Shown one piece after another: positions 5,332 through 11,230 of a stretch of 11,230 nucleotides of DNA. How positions within the stretch are numbered: position 1 is the stretch's first letter; the number at the start of each line of letters is the position of its first letter. Position numbers and translations under genes: made by a program. Below the pieces are notes generated by a model, which did not search any database, had not been told where the DNA came from, and saw only the letters and a list, made by a program, of their open reading frames with translations. Origin of the DNA: Kiritimatiellia bacterium (lineage in GTDB: Bacteria; Verrucomicrobiota; Kiritimatiellia; RFP12; UBA1067); assembly GCA_017521065.1 (NCBI GenBank), contig JAFXEA010000576.1:1-11230 (forward strand). Reading direction: 5' to 3'.

Positions 5332-7307
5332 TGCTCGACGCCATTGACGAAACTGATGAAAAGATCACGAAACAGATCCAGATGCTCTGCCTGCCATTGA
5401 AGCGATTTCATGACAAACAGTCCCTTTTCGGGAAACTTGTACTTCGCAGGGATCGGCGGCGAAAAACGAATCAGCTCCTCGCGCTGGCGCCTGTACCGGA
5501 AGAGAAGCGCACGAGTGCGGCTTTCAAATCCAGCAAGGAATCGTTCACATAGCACGATACGATGAGCAAGCGGGGTCTGACGTTCCTGAAGACGTTTGCG
5601 GAACGAATTCGCATACTCCCGCATATAGAAACGGGCGGCAGCGATGAAGTTCTCTTCTGTGCACGAAAGATCCGGCCACGCGCACGTACCGCGTATGGAA
5701 CAGGTAGAGACGCTGTTCGGCATTATACGGTCGCGCTCTGAATCCCACGCGAACCGATAAATCTCCTTGCCGATTCCGTACAGCGCGGAATTCGTCTCGG
5801 CATCGTACTTTTTCATTACAAGATTCTGCGCGGCGGCATCGCCCATAAGGTATGCGATCTTCTCCTGTGCCGCCGGATCGGCGATGAGATTCGCCGGAAT
5901 CACGCTGAGCGGCTCACCTTCGCAGCGTGTGCGGATGTAGTAGTCGTAGAACAGCTTCCGCTTTCCGAACGACTGGTGGCGCAGCAGGCGGTAATCGGGG
6001 AGATTAACACCTATCGCCTTGAACCCTTCAATGCGCGCAAGAACGTATGCACCATAACCGTCCGTGACGCTGGAAAGCCGCTTCTCCACATAGGATAGCG
6101 TAAGCGGACGGCAGTTTGTCTTGAAGACGATTTCGCGCGTACGGCCTTCGCCAAGCGCAAGGTTGCGGTCCGCCTCCGTGTCCTCGGTGCGCAGTTCGTA
6201 GATGTTGGCGTATTCGATGAACTCGTCCTTGCTGAGGATGTTCCGGACATTGGACAGCAGAACCTCAGTGCGGGCATCTGCGCCGGGATGGTACTGCGGC
6301 GCACCGTTGATGAACGTCGCGCCCGGAAGCGCAGTCCTGCGGTCGTCGAACGCGATGGCCGCGCCTTCTCCGGAAACGGCATACACCTCACCCGTAAGGT
6401 TCATGTACAGCGACTCGGCGAACGCCGGCGAATTCTCGTCCGCAAACTCCGGCCGCGTCAGCAGCGCACGGAACTGCGTATCGATCTCCGCGATTCGCCC
6501 GGGGGCGCGATCCGGCTCGGTCGCAATGTCCGCAAAAAGCTCCTCAAGCCTCGGAACGATCTTCTCTATCGCGCTTCCGCGCATAAGACCGAAGAACTCT
6601 ATCTCGTGATGTCCATGGAACTTAGGCTGGCGGGCAAAGGACGTCTCATTGCCTTCATACACATCCACAAGCTCCGCGAGCGCTGTCTTGAACGCCTTGA
6701 AATCCGTGGACGCCAACCCAGCCATGCGGTGAAACTCCGGCCATGAAAGAAAATGTACGCCCTTCACCGAATGGTAGTAGCCGATAGACGAGGATATCCG
6801 CTTGCGGCTCTGCGCGACAGCTGCCTTGATTCCCGCCTCAGACCATGCCAGCGGCTTTACGCGCCACTCAAGACCACGTTCGCGGAAGTACTGGAGCGTC
6901 TCATCGTTCCGCTCGGCCATCACGACATCCTCCAGACCAAACCCAAGACCCCTGACCAGCCAATCGTCGAGAACGACAAGTTTCGGACACGGAACGTCGC
7001 GTTGGGAAAGCTCAAGCTTGCCGTCCACCACGTTGCCGACAAGAACCGAATGCATCATCGCATCAGAGCGCTTGTCCATCGGAAGATCGCAAAGATCCCA
7101 GAACTTGCCGGAAAGGAGCGGAAGCGCCGCAACGCTGTGGTTGCCGCCCGTGACCGTCATGAGATGACCGAACGTCCCTGGGCAGAGATCGTTCTTCTCG
7201 GCGACGAGCACTGAAGCGTGTTCATCCATGCTCTTCCATACATCCCGCTCGAACACAAGCGTGTCCTGTCCGAAGTCGTACGCATGGAAAACCCTCTTCA
7301 CACCCAT
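5325..7307 (-). CDS. Unknown 660-aa cytoplasmic protein, possibly kinase-like in its C-terminal part
   Basis: I do not recognise a family. The protein is 660 aa with no signal peptide or membrane segment, rich in charged and aromatic residues. Features seen: CPGTFGHLMTVTGGNH (42-57), a histidine patch FHGHHEIEFFG (230-240), and a region resembling a protein-kinase/APH fold. In that region Lys396 (REIVFKTN) could be the beta-3 lysine, YIRTRCEGEPLS (457-468) a hinge-like segment, and GDAAAQN (489-495) has the D-to-N spacing of +5 found in kinase catalytic loops. GIG at 511-513 sits where DFG would be expected, which would make it degenerate. CSIRGTCAWPD (536-546) is a distinctive cysteine-containing motif, and the last 100 residues are helical and basic. 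It follows the MurU-AmgK fusion and overlaps the permease by 7 bp. The ATG at 7307 has only a weak ribosome-binding site; see the in-frame leader at 7335-7391. The gene is real from its length and operon position; function is open. Confidence 0.8.
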   Translation of the reverse strand: MGVKRVFHAYDFGQDTLVFERDVWKSMDEHASVLVAEKNDLCPGTFGHLMTVTGGNHSVAALPLLSGKFWDLCDLPMDKRSDAMMHSVLVGNVVDGKLELSQRDVPCPKLVVLDDWLVRGLGFGLEDVVMAERNDETLQYFRERGLEWRVKPLAWSEAGIKAAVAQSRKRISSSIGYYHSVKGVHFLSWPEFHRMAGLASTDFKAFKTALAELVDVYEGNETSFARQPKFHGHHEIEFFGLMRGSAIEKIVPRLEELFADIATEPDRAPGRIAEIDTQFRALLTRPEFADENSPAFAESLYMNLTGEVYAVSGEGAAIAFDDRRTALPGATFINGAPQYHPGADARTEVLLSNVRNILSKDEFIEYANIYELRTEDTEADRNLALGEGRTREIVFKTNCRPLTLSYVEKRLSSVTDGYGAYVLARIEGFKAIGVNLPDYRLLRHQSFGKRKLFYDYYIRTRCEGEPLSVIPANLIADPAAQEKIAYLMGDAAAQNLVMKKYDAETNSALYGIGKEIYRFAWDSERDRIMPNSVSTCSIRGTCAWPDLSCTEENFIAAARFYMREYANSFRKRLQERQTPLAHRIVLCERFLAGFESRTRALLFRYRRQREELIRFSPPIPAKYKFPEKGLFVMKSLQWQAEHLDLFRDLFISFVNGVEQC

Positions 7308-7334
7308 TGCGACAGTCTCGACCTTGCCGGGACG

Positions 7335-7391
7335 TCACACGGATTCGCTCTGTATCTTCTTCAGGAACTTTCGAACGGAGGACTTCTGCAT
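7335..7391 (-). pseudogene. 18-codon 5' leader in frame with the 660-aa gene, cut off by TGA
   Basis: An ATG at 7391 has an excellent ribosome-binding site (AGGAG, 8 nt upstream, overlapping the previous stop) and lies 11 nt after the MurU-AmgK stop. It encodes MQKSSVRKFLKKIQSESV and then hits a TGA at 7337-7335. The nine codons after the TGA (RPGKVETVA) lead without interruption into the ATG at 7307 in the same frame. The simplest reading is that this is the true N-terminus of a 688-residue protein, interrupted by one nonsense codon (CGA to TGA would suffice). Alternatives are a short leader peptide with reinitiation at 7307, readthrough (the context is UGAC, known to terminate poorly), or a sequencing error. 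Confidence 0.6.
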
Positions 7392-7402
7392 GGATCGGTC
7401 TC

Positions 7403-9133
7403 CTATCTCATCTTTTCGTGATGCATAAGTTCATGGGTGAATTCCGCGAACGCAGAAAGGCCGGCGTCGTGCGCCGCATGGTGCAAGTTGGCGAGCGCAC
7501 GCGAAATGTACTTCTCGAACTGCGGCTGTCCCGCCGTCGACAGACGGCAGTAGGCGCCAAGCGCCTGGCAAAGACGCTGAACCGCCGCAAGGACAATCAC
7601 CTCCTCCGTCGGTGCGCCCGGAGCGAGCTTTGCCGCCAACTCGACAAGCAGCTTGCGGTCAGTGTCTTCCATGGGAACATACGGATCGAAGAGAACGGAA
7701 GCGACATCATATGCGGCAGGGCCTGTCCGCATTCCCTGATAGTCGATGAGCCAAGGCTTGGATATGTCATCGCCGGAATACAGGATGTTCGCGCTCTGGA
7801 AATCACGATGCACGAGCAACTTGGGTTCTGCAGAAAGCTTCTCCGCCACAGACTCCAGCTCCTTTGCCGCCGCTTCGGGAATCGCCTCGAACCCATACCG
7901 TCCAACAACACATTCCTTCTCGAAAAAGCCCCGCTCCCATGCAAAGAGCTCAGCCCCAAATCCAGGCTCAAGCTCCGGAAGGTCTTCTGCGTCCACGGGA
8001 ATCGTCCAAAGCTTCTTCAGCAGATCGAGAACCGGCAGATAGAGCTTCATGAAGTCCGCTCCCTTTTTGTTCGCCGCATCCTCAAGCGATCCGCCCTGTA
8101 TGAACTCCGTTGCGTATGCGTTGCTTTCGGGGAGATCGGCGAGAAGCTTCGGGACGCGCACACCCTTCGCCGCCAAGAATCGTGTGATTGCGGCAAAACG
8201 CGCATTCGCATTTTCCTTGCGGACTTCCTCGTACACAACGCCTAGGATTGGCGGCGTAGTATTGTTGGCATCCTCCGAGAATCCACGCACAAGCTTGTAG
8301 AACATCCTGTCGGAGCCGCGCGCACCAAGATACTCGGCGAGCGTTTCGTCATCATTCCACCCAATGGCGGCAACAAGCGCATTGAGGCGCTTGTCGCCGA
8401 AGAGCGAAGGCGCCATCGGCTCAGAATTCAATTCACGATAGACCTCGCACGTTCCGGCATCGCACCACATCGCCTCCGGCTCCTGAACGCCAACGACGAA
8501 TTTTGCGTCCGTCATCATCGCCTTCTCGTATGCATCGACGATGGAGCAGAATCCAGAATCACCCTTCTTCACGGGCGGCAGATAGTCCGCAACCTCAGGC
8601 GAGAGGATCGCAACGCCCGTGTACGTATAGGTGCCGGGGAAGCCTGCGTCATCGGAGCGCCAGTTGCAGACGCACCCTTCCGGATCAGCCTCGATGGTGC
8701 GCGGGCCAAAATCTTCGGACATCCAGCAGGCGGCGAAACGTCCGCTCTGCTCGAAAGCCTCTTCGATCGGCTCCGGATCGAGATCCTCCACGACGATATC
8801 GCCGTTCACGAGCCAGAAAGGCTCGTTGCCGATCCACTCCATCAACGGACGCAGAACGCCGCCAGTACCGAGAATCTCATCCTCGCGCGAAACGGATATC
8901 TTGACGCCCTTCGCCGCGTCCCCCTGATACTCCTTGACGAAATCCTCTATCTGGTCCGCAAGATAGTGGGCATTGACCGTTATGTCCTCAACACCCCACG
9001 ATACGAGCATGTCGAGAATGCGCGCAAGCATCGGCTCTCCCATGACAGGGAGAAGCGGCTTCGGCCTCGACAGCGTTAACGGACGCAAACGGGTTCCGAA
9101 ACCCGCTGCGAGAACAATGGCTTTTCTTACCAT
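7403..9133 (-). CDS. MurU-like nucleotidyltransferase fused to AmgK-like sugar kinase
   Basis: A bifunctional fusion of 576 aa. Residues 1-240 are a sugar-1-phosphate nucleotidyltransferase: LAAGFGTRLRPLT (8-20) and KPLLPV (25-30) bind the NTP, GTGG is at 89-92, the metal-binding LVNGDIV at 108-114, and WCDAGTCEVY at 223-232. Residues 250-576 are an aminoglycoside phosphotransferase-type kinase with catalytic loop HRDFQSANIL (442-451; Asp444, Asn449) and metal-binding LIDYQG (462-467), then GPAAYDVASVL (471-481). In Pseudomonas, separate AmgK and MurU phosphorylate MurNAc/GlcNAc at C1 and transfer UMP to MurNAc-1-P, returning wall sugars to UDP-MurNAc. The domain pairing argues for that pathway, but the sugar is inferred. 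The TTG in frame at 9181 lies inside the promoter; the ATG at 9133 with GAGG 5 nt upstream is the better start. It is first in its operon, and the next start codon lies 11 nt after its stop. Confidence 0.85.
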   Translation of the reverse strand: MVRKAIVLAAGFGTRLRPLTLSRPKPLLPVMGEPMLARILDMLVSWGVEDITVNAHYLADQIEDFVKEYQGDAAKGVKISVSREDEILGTGGVLRPLMEWIGNEPFWLVNGDIVVEDLDPEPIEEAFEQSGRFAACWMSEDFGPRTIEADPEGCVCNWRSDDAGFPGTYTYTGVAILSPEVADYLPPVKKGDSGFCSIVDAYEKAMMTDAKFVVGVQEPEAMWCDAGTCEVYRELNSEPMAPSLFGDKRLNALVAAIGWNDDETLAEYLGARGSDRMFYKLVRGFSEDANNTTPPILGVVYEEVRKENANARFAAITRFLAAKGVRVPKLLADLPESNAYATEFIQGGSLEDAANKKGADFMKLYLPVLDLLKKLWTIPVDAEDLPELEPGFGAELFAWERGFFEKECVVGRYGFEAIPEAAAKELESVAEKLSAEPKLLVHRDFQSANILYSGDDISKPWLIDYQGMRTGPAAYDVASVLFDPYVPMEDTDRKLLVELAAKLAPGAPTEEVIVLAAVQRLCQALGAYCRLSTAGQPQFEKYISRALANLHHAAHDAGLSAFAEFTHELMHHEKMR

Positions 9134-9165
9134 CTGCACCTCTTTGACTGAACCTTTATCATGCC

Positions 9166-9186
9166 TTGAATTATAGCACAATTCAA
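9166..9186 (-). promoter_or_regulatory. Extended -10 promoter inside a perfect palindrome (likely operator)
   Basis: On the minus strand TGCTATAAT gives an extended -10 (TGn plus consensus TATAAT at 9175-9170). No good -35 is seen at 17-18 bp, as is normal for extended -10 promoters. The -10 box is embedded in a perfect inverted repeat: TTGAATT (9166-9172) and AATTCAA (9180-9186) around a 7-nt centre. A repressor bound there would block RNA polymerase directly. The predicted leader is about 30 nt before the ATG at 9133. Confidence 0.75.
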
Positions 9187-9356
9187 TCCATCCTGGTGTT
9201 TATCCATTTTTCGTGCACTACCTTTGTCTTATCATGTTGCGGGGAGTTTTCAGAAACGCATCAATGCGGATGCAGTGGGTATGTTTTCCTAATACCGGGA
9301 AAATAGTTCCCTGATACTGTCGATTACGCTTGGGACCACTACCCAAGCACCATTCC
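9187..9356. other. Intergenic segment with small palindromes
   Basis: No gene is seen. It holds a 12-bp palindrome CGCATCAATGCG (9257-9268), a stem TTTTCC/GGAAAA (9284-9289 and 9298-9303), and a perfect 7-bp inverted repeat GCTTGGG (9328-9334) with CCCAAGC (9342-9348) around a 7-nt loop. The last lies directly against the 22-bp repeat array. None is followed by a T-run in the minus direction. Confidence 0.5.
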
Positions 9357-9444
9357 TATACGGTGTAAGTCAGGTTCGTCATGGGTGTAAGAACGCCTTA
9401 TCATGGGTGAAAGCTTGCTCCCTCATGGGTGAAAGGTCTTAACT
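9357..9444 (+). repeat. Repeat array, left arm: four 22-bp units with GGTGWAAG core
   Basis: Four directly repeated 22-bp units start at 9357, 9379, 9401 and 9423. The core GGTGTAAG or GGTGAAAG is at 9362, 9384, 9406 and 9428, exactly 22 bp apart. The last three units share TCATGGGTG before the core; the rest of each unit is variable. The unit length is not a multiple of three and no reading frame uses it. Confidence 0.85.
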
Positions 9445-9515
9445 TGACGGCACTTTTCGTAAAAATGCCGTCATTATACCCATAAATGTCGTCACTTTTG
9501 GAGGAAATGCCGTCT
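9445..9515 (+). repeat. Repeat array, centre: four TGNCGNC sites at 21-bp spacing
   Basis: TGACGGCA (9445-9452), TGCCGTCA (9466-9473), TGTCGTCA (9487-9494) and TGCCGTCT (9508-9515) start exactly 21 bp apart. The first and third are each followed by CTTTT. The site is itself nearly palindromic (close to TGACGTCA), and the first and last copies are inverted partners about position 9480. Confidence 0.8.
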
Positions 9516-9524
9516 TTTCAAGTG

Positions 9525-9612
9525 CTTTCATCCGCAGCAGAGCTTTCTTTCATCCGTAACAGAGTTTTCTTTCACCCGCAACAGAGCATTCTTTCACCTA
9601 AACCACTTCACC
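9525..9612 (-). repeat. Repeat array, right arm: four 22-bp units in inverted orientation
   Basis: Units start at 9525, 9547, 9569 and 9591, exactly 22 bp apart, each opening with CTTTCAYC or CTTTCACC, the reverse complement of the left-arm core. The first three are strongly alike, following the pattern CTTTCAYCCGYARCAGAG; the fourth keeps only the core. Each core lies at the mirror position of a left-arm core about 9480 (9362/9598, 9384/9576, 9406/9554, 9428/9532). Confidence 0.85.
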
Positions 9613-9888
9613 ATTCGCCATGCATAGAGGCACTTAGGAAAACGAGCAGCCTGCTCGTTCGGTCTCACTGAAAGCGTAATATGTATATTTACCCTAAATT
9701 TGGCAGATTGATAAGAACCGTTGCTGAATCCAACTCTCATATCAGCTCTACGGCATAAGACCTATTTACACCGAAATTTTTTGACATACTTTTAACAATT
9801 CAGTCTAGGCTAACTTTTCGACCACCTACCGCCAAAGCCCCCACGAAATTCCACACAAAATTCCAAAAACCAAGAATCAGCTGTTCTT
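9613..9888. other. AT-rich intergenic tail region
   Basis: No gene is seen between the repeat array and the stop of the 142-aa gene. It contains the hairpin at 9641-9659. A plus-strand TTGACA at 9781-9786 has no good -10 partner at 16-18 bp, so no promoter is called. Confidence 0.45.
9641..9659 (-). terminator. Possible intrinsic terminator of the secreted-protein cluster
   Basis: AACGAGCAGCCTGCTCGTT forms a perfect 7-bp stem (9641-9647 with 9653-9659). In the minus direction it is followed by a short T-rich run (GTTTTCC). It lies about 230 nt after the 142-aa gene, which is far, and the U-tract is short, so the call is tentative. Confidence 0.4.
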
Positions 9889-10317
9889 TCAATATTGAAG
9901 GCGTATGACAAGCCTATCAATTATCTCAGGATACATACCTTTTTCTCGGCAGATGTCCGAAAATACTTTTATGACAGAAGCTCGACGCTGTGCCGCCTTT
10001 TCCGCCGTCAAGACGCCGTCTTCCTGCAGATCCCTGATCCTTTTGAGATCCGAAACCGCACGGTTGAACGTCGCCGCCAGACGCGGCGGCACCGGAGCGA
10101 AATCGAAACGATCGCACGCCCGCCGCCGAGAGCCTTTCGAAAGTTTCGCGAACGGCAGGGTGTTCGTCGCGCCATCCTCCGGAAAAACGAAGGTCGCGCC
10201 CGCATCGTCAACCGCGACAAGACGCGCCGAAAAGACGCGTCCCGCGCGATTCGTCCACATATCCGCCGCCGCGACCGCGGCGGATAAAAGACATGCGGCG
10301 AACAAGACCCTCTTCAT
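9889..10317 (-). CDS. Small exported SHD1-like/SHOCT-like protein
   Basis: A 142-aa protein with a clear Sec signal peptide (MKRVLFAACLLSAAVAAAD, cleavage near residue 18). Residues about 20-66 (MWTNRAGRVFSARLVAVDD ending in LPFAKLSKGSRRRA) match the SHD1-like beta domain common in exported proteins of Planctomycetes and Verrucomicrobia: a W-T-x-R-x-G-R opening and an LPxxKLS close. Residues about 88-118 (LKRIRDLQEDGVLTAEKAAQRR) resemble a SHOCT-like short C-terminal helical module. Its ATG shares one base with the TGA of the upstream gene, so it is translationally coupled and probably made alongside the 282-aa protein. Molecular function is not known; a periplasmic or surface role is inferred from the signal peptide. 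Confidence 0.8.
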   Translation of the reverse strand: MKRVLFAACLLSAAVAAADMWTNRAGRVFSARLVAVDDAGATFVFPEDGATNTLPFAKLSKGSRRRACDRFDFAPVPPRLAATFNRAVSDLKRIRDLQEDGVLTAEKAAQRRASVIKVFSDICREKGMYPEIIDRLVIRLQY

Positions 10318-11165
10318 CAGTTGCAGACCACACGGAAGAAGCCCGACACCCCCTCGACGCTGCGCGGCGCATAGATCGTCAGTACACGACCGGTACCGTC
10401 ATACTTCTCGTAATCCAACGCCCCGTCAGCCTTCCTCGATGTCGGCACAGGCGCCCAGACGGCATTCTCTCCGAGCGACTCACTGAATACGACATGGTAT
10501 TTGCGGTTTGAGCGCGTCGTAAACCGTATCTTCACCCGGTCAGTGCCGGCAACGGGTTCAAATGCGGTAATCGCAAACATCTCCGTTTCAAGGAAAGGAT
10601 CCGTTCCCGCAAGGAATTCCGCACGGTTGTCCATGCCGTCTCCGTCGGCATCCGCCTTTGGGTCAAACGCGGTAATCGCCGCCGCATCATATGATTTACC
10701 CGAACAACGGAGGACCCATTCCTCCCATGCATCCGGCAACCCGTCACCATCGGCGTCGCTGCCGATGGTGTAGTCCCTGCGCTGAGCCGTACCCGCCTTC
10801 GGCGTCATGAAAACGGAGGCTGGGGCGAGCGTCGACTCCTCGCCGCCCACAGTGCAGAGAATCTTCATCTCCGTGCCGCTAAGGACGGCGTAGGAACGAG
10901 ACGGACCTTCGCTATCGATTTCAAGCGACAAACGATAGTTCACGCCTGGCAGCATCTGATCCGTAACGGCACTTCGGGAATAAACCGTCCCGCCGGCGGC
11001 CGCCGCTCGGACAAGGCGCACCTCCGCTTCGGAAGCCGATTTGAGCGGCACGCCGTATTCATCCCGCACCAGGCCGTAGGTCACGACCGGAGATTGAGGA
11101 ATCGACACGCCCCAGAGCGACGAAACAGCTACGGAAACAGCGGAAAACAGGATAAGTTTGTTCAT
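10317..11165 (-). CDS. Exported protein with two calcium-loop (TSP3/EF-hand-like) repeats
   Basis: A 282-aa secreted protein. The start is set at the ATG at 11165, which has GGAGG 8 nt upstream; an ATG at 11180 would place that ribosome-binding site inside the gene. Residues 1-19 form a signal peptide (MNKLILFSAVSVAVSSLWG). Residues about 27-85 begin VVTYGLVRDEYGVPL, a beta domain reminiscent of carboxypeptidase-regulatory-like modules. DADGDGLPDAWEEW (137-150) and DADGDGMDNRAEFLAGTDP (172-190) are DxDxDGxxD calcium loops as in thrombospondin type-3/dockerin-like repeats. Residues 198-282 form a C-terminal beta domain with aromatic strands. There are no catalytic motifs, so a structural or surface role is likely. 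It follows another gene by a few bases and overlaps the 142-aa gene by one base. Confidence 0.85.
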   Translation of the reverse strand: MNKLILFSAVSVAVSSLWGVSIPQSPVVTYGLVRDEYGVPLKSASEAEVRLVRAAAAGGTVYSRSAVTDQMLPGVNYRLSLEIDSEGPSRSYAVLSGTEMKILCTVGGEESTLAPASVFMTPKAGTAQRRDYTIGSDADGDGLPDAWEEWVLRCSGKSYDAAAITAFDPKADADGDGMDNRAEFLAGTDPFLETEMFAITAFEPVAGTDRVKIRFTTRSNRKYHVVFSESLGENAVWAPVPTSRKADGALDYEKYDGTGRVLTIYAPRSVEGVSGFFRVVCN

Positions 11166-11179
11166 GACTATTACCTCCA

Positions 11180-11230
11180 TCAGTTACCCGAAAACGAGTA
11201 TGTCTTCAAGTAAAGGTGAATATCCTTCAC
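11180..11230 (-). CDS. C-terminal tail of an upstream gene (partial)
   Basis: The minus strand is open from the window edge for 16 codons (VKDIHLYLKTYSFSGN) to a TGA at 11182-11180, directly before the GGAGG of the 282-aa gene. The beta-strand-like, aromatic tail fits the end of another secreted protein in the same transcript. Only 51 bases are visible, so this rests on position and frame. Confidence 0.45.
   Translation of the reverse strand: MKDIHLYLKTYSFSGN

Noticed and set aside
7335..7337. Selenocysteine codon
   Set aside because: No clear hairpin with the needed spacing follows the TGA, and the site is near the N-terminus with no redox motif. Kept only as an alternative in the finding.
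9134..9181. Upstream TTG start for the nucleotidyltransferase fusion
   Set aside because: It would begin at the promoter -10 region and lacks a ribosome-binding site; the ATG at 9133 has one and starts the conserved domain directly.
9357..9612. CRISPR array
   Set aside because: Units are 21-22 bp head-to-tail with no spacers of constant length, two different unit types and an inversion; no cas genes are present.
9486..9671. 61-codon plus-strand frame through the repeat array
   Set aside because: The 22-bp repeat unit is out of phase with codons, so repeated units are read in different frames; not protein-driven.

Overview
The window looks like chromosomal DNA of a Gram-negative bacterium of the Planctomycetes-Verrucomicrobia-Chlamydiae group, most likely a Kiritimatiellae/Lentisphaerae-type anaerobe. 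This is an inference from protein style only: secreted proteins with DxDxDG calcium-loop repeats, an SHD1-like/SHOCT-like small secreted protein, a decayed autotransporter-associated beta-strand repeat protein, and a PPi-dependent phosphofructokinase. Every convincing gene is on the minus strand, so transcription runs from high to low coordinates.

Right edge (about 9889-11230): a tightly packed secreted-protein cluster. It holds the C-terminal tail of a gene entering from the right, a 282-aa exported protein with two calcium-loop repeats, and a 142-aa exported SHD1-like/SHOCT-like protein that starts inside the stop codon of its neighbour.

Gap 9134-9888: this contains the most unusual structure in the window. 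Twelve short units lie in a 256-bp array: four at 22-bp spacing (9357-9444), four at 21-bp spacing (9445-9515), and four at 22-bp spacing in the opposite orientation (9525-9612). The cores are mirror-symmetric about position 9480. No gene explains it. Left of it lies an extended -10 promoter embedded in a perfect 7-7-7 palindrome, which drives the next operon.

Operon 4411-9133: a MurU-like sugar-1-phosphate nucleotidyltransferase fused to an AmgK-like sugar kinase, then a 660-aa protein of unknown family (possibly kinase-like in its C-terminal part), then a DppB/OppB-type ABC permease whose start overlaps the unknown gene. The unknown gene appears to have its natural, well-ribosome-bound start 28 codons upstream, separated from the main frame by one in-frame TGA. 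Together they suggest salvage and import of cell-wall sugars or peptides, although the partner transporter subunits are not here.

Operon 1097-4277: a near-consensus sigma-70 promoter, then ribH (lumazine synthase), pfp (PPi-phosphofructokinase), a HAD-like protein with degenerate catalytic motifs, and mazG (NTP pyrophosphohydrolase). Genes are spaced 0-12 nt apart, so they are probably co-transcribed.

Left edge (1-1090): gene-poor. A minus-strand autotransporter-type secreted-protein pseudogene (about 1036 to 427) carries one nonsense codon and two frameshifts. It is abutted by a pair of hairpins, one REP-like. The leftmost 400 bases are AT-rich and contain small repeats but no supportable gene.
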